Assembly: GCF_003148665.1 (NCBI RefSeq)
Contig: NZ_QGGQ01000005.1
Location: 124,001 to 188,000, forward strand
Length of the DNA: 64,000 nucleotides
Source: Maribacter polysiphoniae
GTDB taxonomy: Bacteria > Bacteroidota > Bacteroidia > Flavobacteriales > Flavobacteriaceae
Direction of reading: 5' to 3'
Shown here: one piece after another, positions 44,636 through 51,758 of the stretch
Layout: every line of letters starts with the position of its first letter
Numbering within the stretch: position 1 is the stretch's first letter
Made by a program: the position numbers and the translations under genes
Notes under the pieces: generated by a model
What the model was told of the DNA's origin: nothing
What the model saw: only the letters and a program-made list of their open reading frames with translations
Databases searched by the model: none

Positions 44636-45858
44636 TTGAGCACTACAGTTATGTTTTTGGTTATTCCGGCTGATTTTATTTGTAAATGATAAATCCCGTT
44701 TTCAAAAAAGTCAGGGGGTAATCTAAATTTTGCCAAACCGTTTTTGGAAGTGGTCATTTTGGTTTCCAACAATTGACTTTGGGAATTATAAATAGCCAGT
44801 TGGATTACCAAGCCATCTGGAATATCCTGGTTCATAAAACTTTTTATCGGTCCTACGAATACCGTTCTCTTGTCTTCCGGGAAACTGATGGTATAATCCT
44901 TAACCGCTGCTTCAAAATCTATGGTAATGGTATTGCTTTTTGCAATCCCTGTAATATAGGCGGTTACTTTCCATGTTTGTTCTTCAACAGGGTGTAAAAG
45001 TTTTGCCGTTGCAATACCATTCAAGGTGCTACCTGAAGTTTGGAGTAAATTACCGGTTTTGTCTTCAATCAGAAAGGAAACCAAGGTTCCGTCACTTATG
45101 ATGTTGTTGAATTGATCGGTAATGACAGAGGACGAAAAGGTGATGATTTGATTGCCATCGGCATATTGGTGGTCCCTTTTGGAGGTGATGGTGAAATCAA
45201 TGGCGTTTGAAGGATAAACGAGGGTAGTAAGTTCTTTGGAATCCGTATGGTTACAGGAAGCGGTGACAAGTATCCTACCCGCTTTTGCGGTTGTGCCAAT
45301 CTTGGTCCAGGCCATTGAATTCTTGATTTCAATTTCATTTTCGAAAATAGTTTCTTTAAACTGATGCTTAACGGTTATGTCAGTTCCATCTGCGAAAGTA
45401 TTGTCATAAATATCCGTTGGGACGATAACAAACATAGAGAAGTCAATATTTCCAGCGGTTATACTTCTAGGGCCTAAATATGATTCGATCAGTGTTTCTT
45501 CTGTTGTGTTTGGGGCTATTTGTAGGGTTCCCGAAATTGATTTTTCTCGGGGTGTTACAAATTCCCAGCGACAAATCCCGGCTTTTTGGGAATAATCAGG
45601 GGGCATTTGAAATTCCAGTAGTCCCTCTTTCATTACAGGTTCGAGAAGGGAAGAACCGAGAGCATTCCTTACAACAAGTGCGCTACCTGTTTTTTGATTG
45701 GATTTGAATCTTAATGTAATGGTGTCACCTGCATTATAGTTGGTCTGTTTTGTCAATAACAGGGAAGCCTGGGTGCTGGGTGCTTCAAGCTTGGGCGTTT
45801 CAGGGGAGCACCCTTGGGTCATAATGACAAGCCATACTATGTAAATTGTCTGTCTCAA
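44632..45858 (-). CDS. Lipoprotein with Ig/invasin-like domains
   Basis: A 408-residue lipoprotein starting at TTG 45858, the only start that keeps the signal peptide; lipobox MTQGC with Cys at residue 17. The mature part consists of about four beta-sandwich domains, two of them with the invasin-like pattern DQFNNIISDGTLVSF and YDNTFADGTDITV. It probably works at the periplasmic side of the outer membrane in the polysaccharide machine. It lies 1 bp after the GT-C-like gene and overlaps the hydrolase gene (ATGA). Confidence 0.78.
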   Translation of the reverse strand: MRQTIYIVWLVIMTQGCSPETPKLEAPSTQASLLLTKQTNYNAGDTITLRFKSNQKTGSALVVRNALGSSLLEPVMKEGLLEFQMPPDYSQKAGICRWEFVTPREKSISGTLQIAPNTTEETLIESYLGPRSITAGNIDFSMFVIVPTDIYDNTFADGTDITVKHQFKETIFENEIEIKNSMAWTKIGTTAKAGRILVTASCNHTDSKELTTLVYPSNAIDFTITSKRDHQYADGNQIITFSSSVITDQFNNIISDGTLVSFLIEDKTGNLLQTSGSTLNGIATAKLLHPVEEQTWKVTAYITGIAKSNTITIDFEAAVKDYTISFPEDKRTVFVGPIKSFMNQDIPDGLVIQLAIYNSQSQLLETKMTTSKNGLAKFRLPPDFFENGIYHLQIKSAGITKNITVVLK

Positions 45859-45859
45859 A

Positions 45860-48800
45860 TTATTTGGGATTTCCTATGTAACTATTGACTTCAAACTTGA
45901 TAAAACCAAAACCATCGCCTCCATATTTCTGCAGCTGGTTTTTACCATGGTCATTATCTCTTAAGGGAATCATTTTTTTCGCTATTTCAGAATTCGGCAA
46001 TCCATTCACAAAACAAAATTCCAAACTGGAATTGATAAGGTCTATTCTAGAGAGTCCCATGGTTTGATAATCAAAAAATTGTTTTCTTTGGATACGTACA
46101 CCTTCCGTCAAAAATTTATGGTCTACCCAAAGAAGCTCTTTATCGTTGTTATAATAAGAAATCAACAATTGGGGAATAGTGACTTCTTGAATACCTGAAT
46201 TGAACAGTACCCCTTCAATGCGACCATCGGTAATGTGTATCTCTTGTATGGCCACTTCCTTGTACAAATCGGTGTTAGCCACATTTCCTGCACATTGCAG
46301 ATTGAATTTAGTTGGCTGTTCTTCCAAATTAACGGGGGTGAATTCATCAGGGTCGAAAGTTGCAGGCATATTTTCCTCTGTGGAGGACCAGGCAATACCT
46401 TCAAAATTTATCTTAAAGTTGGTGGTTTCCTTCGGCATTAGTTTGTGCTTAATGTGGTATTTTGCATTGTAATTTGCAAGCTCGACATCATCATTGTTAT
46501 ATAGAGTTCCCTTTAAAACGACGTCGGCCGGGACATTATCAACATTTTGTAATTCGCCTATAATTGAAAACCTCCCGTTAAGTTTTACCAGTTTGGCTGA
46601 TAGTATTTCTAGAACAGGCTGTTTTAGAACATCCTCATGATGTGTCTGTTGGGTGGTAATCCTTCGCTTGCCGTGATTGTAAAAGGTGGTTCCACTGGAA
46701 GTGAAAAGCTGATCGGGAGGTAGGTCATTGTTGAAACCCAGTGGTTTTATATACCATTTCCCTCGTTTTTTTACCAGTTCGTGATAATGTTCTTTGTTTA
46801 CTTTCTCCAATGGGGTGATGTATCGTGTGCCTACGTGTACCTTAGCACTGTTCTCGGTTTTTTCCAATACCGTAATGCCAATGGAATCCAATTTTGCATA
46901 GGAGCTTAAAATGCCATCGGTTACCGAAACTTCCAACATATATTGCGATAAGGTTACATCGCTTTCAGGATTTAAATAAGAATATGCTTTCTGAAACTCC
47001 TTGAAGTCCATGGCATCATAATAGGCATGTACAACATTTTCCGGGGAAAGCTGGGTATTGTTCTTTAGATAGAATTCATATCCTCCATAAGAAAGACAGA
47101 GTAGCACAAAGCTTGCCCAAATATGATTGACGGTCACTAATTTTTTTGAAAACCCATGGTACGGGATAGTATACCTTAAATAAGGGGGGTCGGGTATTTT
47201 TTTTGATTTCAATACCCTGTACCAGACCAATTGAATATTAATGATGAATGCCAAAATAATCGTCAGGATCGGAATAATGCCCCACATGATCTTTAAAAAA
47301 GTGGGTACGTCTTCTTTGGGTAAAATAGAGGGTACGGGGGGTACATTCAATTTTTCCCACACCATAATGCCATTTTCCAATTGTTGCAATCGTTGCCAAC
47401 CACAGAAGTACAATATGGGATCGTAGAATTTGTCATTGGAGAAGATATATTTAAGGTTGTATTTCTCAGGTACGGTTAAAAATTGTTGTAATGATCCGAT
47501 ACCCTCAACGCCCCTGAATTTTGAGTTTTCCAGTCGTTCGATTGCCCGAGTTGTTAATTCCGGCAAGCGTCGTGCGGAATGGTAGTTCCCGTCTACGGTC
47601 ATTGCGTTGGTTTGGGCAGAGAGCCATGCCATTTGGTCTCCAAACCCCAAGGGCAAATACCTCCACTGGTCGTGTTGATCTTGGTTCAGGAAATTAACAA
47701 TGGGTAGCATCTTTATTTTTGATGGTTGCGACGGTCTAAAATAACCGAGACTCATGGTGAAAATGACCATAAACAATATACCACCGACTAATAATCCACC
47801 TAATATTCTATGATACACCGCGCCAAACCGATTTTGTAAGTTGGTTTTTAGATCACCTTCGACCATGCGATAGGTGAATTCACCCAACAAGGGTAACGCC
47901 ATAATGGTTGCCCAAAGGGTAAAGCGGTCCAAGGTTAATATATTGAAAGCCGTTTCCCCCAATATTTTTAAAGGAATCGGTGTGGTACCACCTGTTCCTA
48001 AGATGGTCAACATGGTAATTGATAATCCGAAAAACAGGTAACGTTTACTAAAATATCTGTAAAAGATATAAGGCATAATAAAAAGTAGAATTCCCCAAGG
48101 AATCATAAAAAAAACCAATCCTGATGAGGTAACCTCAAGAAAATTATCCCTGGATCCATGGGGTATGGGTACCTGTGTTATGGGATTTTTTTTTGAATTT
48201 ATCCAATAGGGGAGAATGCAGACCACAATCAACACCAATGAGGAAGATCCAAACCCGACGATACGCCAAAAGAGTTTTTTGAAAGTTTGTATAAAGACCT
48301 TGAACGTTATTGTCTTATTGGTCTTTACTCGGTCCTTTGAGGCATCCATTATGACCATTCCAATTAAGGGAAAGACAAAGAACACCATACCAAAAATGGG
48401 GGTCACATGATGTGAGGTAACTGTTACCGCAATGAGGGAAAGACTAGTGGCTAAATATTTCCATTTACCTGTTTTGATCCAGGAATAGATTTCGGGTAAA
48501 GCATGTAAAAGCACAGATAATCCAATGATACTGGGCAATTGACCAAAAATATGCAATGTTTCAACAAATGTCGATGAGAAAACAGCCATTAGGGCTGTAT
48601 ATCCGGCTACTTTTCGGTTTCCGGTCATTAATAATCCAAACCGATAAGCCCCCGTAATAAAAAGAATAATGCCGATCAAGGCTACTGTGAACATACCAAA
48701 TTTGAGTCCACCAATATAGGATAGCAAAGCAATTGATTGATGGACCAAGGGGGGATAAGCCTGAACTGTAAACCCCGTGTACCACCTATAATCCCACGGT

Positions 48801-48946
48801 TCAAACCAACTATTGGCATAATGGTCGGCAAAGAATAAATGGATCAAAGCATCATAGGTGTATTCAAGAGTAAAGAATATGCTTGAACCGTGAAAAGCCA
48901 CCCCTATGAAAAGGGCTAAAATAAGTAAGATATTGGTTCTATTCAT
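45860..48946 (-). CDS. Large GT-C-like polytopic membrane protein with NTF2-like domain
   Basis: A 1028-residue protein. Residues 1 to about 420 contain roughly eleven helices with the early acidic loop pattern of polyprenyl-phosphate-sugar-dependent GT-C enzymes (FFADHYANSWFEPWDYRWYT, close to the PTPS-related membrane domain). A periplasmic segment (about 430-545), two more helices, an NTF2-like domain (about 645-760) and a beta-rich tail follow. I infer a polymerase or transferase using lipid-linked sugar. It heads the three-gene unit and faces the receiver-GT2 fusion, which could make its donor. Confidence 0.7.
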   Translation of the reverse strand: MNRTNILLILALFIGVAFHGSSIFFTLEYTYDALIHLFFADHYANSWFEPWDYRWYTGFTVQAYPPLVHQSIALLSYIGGLKFGMFTVALIGIILFITGAYRFGLLMTGNRKVAGYTALMAVFSSTFVETLHIFGQLPSIIGLSVLLHALPEIYSWIKTGKWKYLATSLSLIAVTVTSHHVTPIFGMVFFVFPLIGMVIMDASKDRVKTNKTITFKVFIQTFKKLFWRIVGFGSSSLVLIVVCILPYWINSKKNPITQVPIPHGSRDNFLEVTSSGLVFFMIPWGILLFIMPYIFYRYFSKRYLFFGLSITMLTILGTGGTTPIPLKILGETAFNILTLDRFTLWATIMALPLLGEFTYRMVEGDLKTNLQNRFGAVYHRILGGLLVGGILFMVIFTMSLGYFRPSQPSKIKMLPIVNFLNQDQHDQWRYLPLGFGDQMAWLSAQTNAMTVDGNYHSARRLPELTTRAIERLENSKFRGVEGIGSLQQFLTVPEKYNLKYIFSNDKFYDPILYFCGWQRLQQLENGIMVWEKLNVPPVPSILPKEDVPTFLKIMWGIIPILTIILAFIINIQLVWYRVLKSKKIPDPPYLRYTIPYHGFSKKLVTVNHIWASFVLLCLSYGGYEFYLKNNTQLSPENVVHAYYDAMDFKEFQKAYSYLNPESDVTLSQYMLEVSVTDGILSSYAKLDSIGITVLEKTENSAKVHVGTRYITPLEKVNKEHYHELVKKRGKWYIKPLGFNNDLPPDQLFTSSGTTFYNHGKRRITTQQTHHEDVLKQPVLEILSAKLVKLNGRFSIIGELQNVDNVPADVVLKGTLYNNDDVELANYNAKYHIKHKLMPKETTNFKINFEGIAWSSTEENMPATFDPDEFTPVNLEEQPTKFNLQCAGNVANTDLYKEVAIQEIHITDGRIEGVLFNSGIQEVTIPQLLISYYNNDKELLWVDHKFLTEGVRIQRKQFFDYQTMGLSRIDLINSSLEFCFVNGLPNSEIAKKMIPLRDNDHGKNQLQKYGGDGFGFIKFEVNSYIGNPK

Positions 48947-49030
48947 AGGTGACTATCGTAGGAAAATATAACAAGGTAAAGATAGATATATTGTGGTATT
49001 ACCTCATTATCAACCATCGATGGCTTAAAA

Positions 49031-49100
49031 CCATTCGACTATAGAAAAGCCCCATTGACCTTTTACTGCCGAAAATGGAAGTTGGTTGTTTCTACTTTCG
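49031..49100 (+). promoter_or_regulatory. Promoter with 21-bp-spaced direct repeats, receiver-GT2 fusion gene
   Basis: Repeat 1 CCATTCGAC (49031-49039) and repeat 2 CCATTGACC (49052-49060) start 21 bp apart. The -7 candidate TACTTTCG is 49093-49100 (one mismatch), its G again 69 bp from the repeat 1 start. The 219-bp gap is shared with the divergent GT-C-like operon. Confidence 0.62.
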
Positions 49101-49165
49101 CCTCAGAAATCATTAAAACCAAATTGATTTTTTTACCATTTATCTGAAACATTAAAACTTAACCT

Positions 49166-50308
49166 ATGAAAATTTTGACCATTGACGACCAGCAGCTGAT
49201 ATTATTGTCTGTAGAAAAAAGACTTACAGAACAGGGCTATGAAGTAGAAACCGCCAATTGTGGCCAATTGGGCATCGAATTGTTCGACACTTTTCAACCG
49301 GATTTGGTTATTGTCGATATCAATATGCCAGTTATGTCCGGTTTGGAAGTCGTGAAACATATCCGTGTCAATAAAAAATCCCACACACCTATTATGGTAA
49401 TGTCCGGAAACACCAATGAAAAGATAATCGTTGACGGATTTGACTTGGGGATTGACGATTATATGAAAAAACCGGTCAGTTTAGATGAGGTAGTAGCCCG
49501 TGTAAAACGCATATTGGGGAATACAGCGAAACAAGCAATTATCAGAAAAGAGGACAATACCCAAATGTTGCAAAAATATTGTGTGGGTGTTGTCATTCCT
49601 TGCTATAATGAGGAAGATCGCTTGTCTAGTGTATTGTTCCAGGAATTTGCACATAAAAACCTTGGATATCATTTATGTTTTGTAAACGATGGCAGTACGG
49701 ACAATACCTTGGCTGTTTTGGAAGACCTGCGAAAAGGTAATGAAGATACCATCAGTATCTATAATTGTGAAAAAAATGGAGGAAAGGCCGAAGCGGTTCG
49801 CCAAGGGATACTTCATTTATCCAAAGATCCACAATTGGATTATATAGGATATCTCGATGCCGATCTTTCAACAGATTTTGAAGATTTTGATGAGTTGGTC
49901 CAAACGCTTGAAAATTCTGATTTCAAGATAGTAAGTGGTTCTAGGATCAGTAGGATGGGTGCAGACATCACCAAGGAATCTGCCCGAAAAATAATCAGTA
50001 TGACCATTAATTTCATCATTCAAAAGATTTTGGGAATGCCTTTTAAGGATACGCAATGCGGAGCTAAGATCATGGATCGTGAGATTGCGTCCTTAATGTT
50101 CGATAAAAAGTTCATTACCCGCTGGTTGTTTGATGTTGAGATCTTCATGCGCATGCGTAAATATTACGGCAGGGAAAAAGTACAGGGTTTGATTTGTGAG
50201 CAACCTTTGAAACGTTGGATACATGCTGACGGTTCCAAGTTATCCATGAAAGATTCCATAACGATTGTAGGACAATTGGCAAGAATCGCTGTACAGTACA
50301 ACACCTAA
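49166..50308 (+). CDS. Receiver domain fused to DPM1/ALG5-like GT2 glycosyltransferase
   Basis: A 380-residue fusion. Residues 1-118 are a complete receiver (Asp7-Asp8, phospho-acceptor Asp51, Ser80, Lys102). Residues from 139 are a GT2 enzyme of the polyprenyl-phosphate sugar type: VVIPCYNEE, NDGSTD, donor motif Asp231-Ala-Asp233 and the DTQCGAK signature seen in DPM1/ALG5. No C-terminal membrane helix is present. The enzyme is thus likely to be switched by phosphorylation while it loads sugar onto a polyprenyl phosphate. It is divergent from the GT-C-like gene. Confidence 0.9.
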   Translation: MKILTIDDQQLILLSVEKRLTEQGYEVETANCGQLGIELFDTFQPDLVIVDINMPVMSGLEVVKHIRVNKKSHTPIMVMSGNTNEKIIVDGFDLGIDDYMKKPVSLDEVVARVKRILGNTAKQAIIRKEDNTQMLQKYCVGVVIPCYNEEDRLSSVLFQEFAHKNLGYHLCFVNDGSTDNTLAVLEDLRKGNEDTISIYNCEKNGGKAEAVRQGILHLSKDPQLDYIGYLDADLSTDFEDFDELVQTLENSDFKIVSGSRISRMGADITKESARKIISMTINFIIQKILGMPFKDTQCGAKIMDREIASLMFDKKFITRWLFDVEIFMRMRKYYGREKVQGLICEQPLKRWIHADGSKLSMKDSITIVGQLARIAVQYNT

Positions 50309-50385
50309 ACAAATTTAGGCTAGGAATTGACAACCGTACGATCAAAGTGTATGTCAGTTTGGTTTAATTAAAAACTATGATATAA

Positions 50386-50416
50386 AAAAACCAACCAGGA
50401 TTTATGGTTGGTTTTT
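50386..50416. terminator. Bidirectional terminator
   Basis: AAAAACCAACC (50386-50396) pairs with GGTTGGTTTTT (50406-50416) between the convergent receiver-GT2 and DUF4407 genes. Confidence 0.8.
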
Positions 50417-50438
50417 CGGTTTTTAAGGATTCTCCAAG

Positions 50439-51539
50439 TTACAAACGCTTTACCTGTAAAGCATGAAAAGCATCGGCCTGAAGTTTAAGGAGTTCTTCGG
50501 CTTTTTGTTTTTTATGGGCATATACGGCTTCTTCCTCTTCGATTTCGTTATAGATTTTAGTGTTCAAAGCAATATCGGTAGCCAAAATCTGTTCGCGTTG
50601 TTGTACTTTTTGGGCTACCCAGGTTTTTAGAATACTTTCCTCTTCTTCCTGTTTTATGTCATATTCACCCTTAGGGGCCAACAATTTGGCTATAATCGGC
50701 GAAGTCTCAATAGCTAGGAACAAAAGAAAAATGAAGAATGAGGGAAACCAAGGTAACTTACCAAGGGCATTAATACGAGCCATGAGTCCATCAAAACCGT
50801 CGATAATGGGTTGTGAGGTATTTACAGCGTTATTGTAATCGGTGTTTAAAGCTGCAATTTGCGATTCCAATGTTGCTATTTTTTCGGCGTTGGCAGTCTT
50901 CAATTGTTGCAATTCGGCCAAGGCGGCATCGTGTTTTTCCCGTTTTTCACCATAAACAGGGCCTTTTCCCAAAAGACCTGTTCCTGCGGTGCCCTCGGCT
51001 TCACTAATATAGGTGTCGTAAAGGACATTGGTTTCGGCTTCCTTTGTTGATACTTCAGTTTTTAACGTCGTGATATCCTGATTCAATTTTTCGATCAAAG
51101 GGGTGTATTGCATTGCTATTTGATCTTTGTTGGCCAACGTGAGTTCGTTTTTTTGTTCCAATAATACCTGGTTGATTTCCTTTTCAAAAATCTTCATTTC
51201 CAAAGGTTTTGAAATGACTACGGCAATTATCACGGCCAAGATAATACGAGGTGTGGCTTGTAGTAGTTCATTGGCAAAACTATTGCGTTTCTTTATGGTA
51301 GAAACGATAAAACGATCCAAATTAAAAATCAACAGCCCCCAAATAAGTCCAAAAAAGATAGCCGTATAGAGGGTGTCAAAAACGGTGAACAGGGCATAGG
51401 CGCTAGCCAAAAAAGCCATTACAGCAGTGAAGAACACCGTGGCGCCGATACCGGCATATTTATTTTGTTCACCTTGTGAACAGGTTTGGAGTAAGGTGGC
51501 ATCTGCCCCCGAGCAGAGGATAAAAAAGCGTTGTAACAT
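50439..51539 (-). CDS. DUF4407 family membrane protein with coiled coil
   Basis: A 366-residue protein with two helices near the N-terminus (about 30-80), a third near 95-112, a long coiled coil (about 115-225) and a fourth helix (about 240-265). The sequence order and NKYAGIGATVFFTAVMAFLAS start are those of DUF4407. Function unknown. The last eleven codons are duplicated at 34092-34127. Confidence 0.88.
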   Translation of the reverse strand: MLQRFFILCSGADATLLQTCSQGEQNKYAGIGATVFFTAVMAFLASAYALFTVFDTLYTAIFFGLIWGLLIFNLDRFIVSTIKKRNSFANELLQATPRIILAVIIAVVISKPLEMKIFEKEINQVLLEQKNELTLANKDQIAMQYTPLIEKLNQDITTLKTEVSTKEAETNVLYDTYISEAEGTAGTGLLGKGPVYGEKREKHDAALAELQQLKTANAEKIATLESQIAALNTDYNNAVNTSQPIIDGFDGLMARINALGKLPWFPSFFIFLLFLAIETSPIIAKLLAPKGEYDIKQEEEESILKTWVAQKVQQREQILATDIALNTKIYNEIEEEEAVYAHKKQKAEELLKLQADAFHALQVKRL

Positions 51540-51577
51540 AGTGTTCTGATTTTGATTGATGATGGCAATACTACGGT

Positions 51578-51600
51578 CAGTTCGAGCGCAGTCGAGAACT
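51578..51600. repeat. Dispersed TTCGAGCGCAGTC repeat
   Basis: Contains the same core as the two units near 29150 and 29190 and forms a short hairpin (AGTTC with GAACT). REP-like intergenic element in the DUF4407 upstream region. Confidence 0.55.
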
Positions 51601-51697
51601 TTTGATCATGGTTCTATACTAAATCTGAATTGGTCGTAGTACTGCAAAATGTTTCATATAGATAGTTAGAACGCCATCTACGATGATTTGTTACAAA

Positions 51698-51720
51698 AAA
51701 GCCTCGATTTTCGAGGCTTT
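51698..51720 (-). terminator. Intrinsic terminator after second M56 gene
   Basis: A 10-bp perfect stem (51698-51707 with 51711-51720), 3-nt loop, followed on the minus strand by six Ts. It lies 38 bp after the stop of the M56 gene. Confidence 0.85.
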
Positions 51721-51758
51721 GGTGTAAAATTTATGATAAATGGGGCATTTTAATATGT

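Noticed and set aside
48947-49030. Direct-repeat promoter for the GT-C-like operon on the minus strand
   Set aside because: CCATCGATG-like sequence is present, but neither the 21-bp partner nor the 69-bp distance to a -7 box fits.
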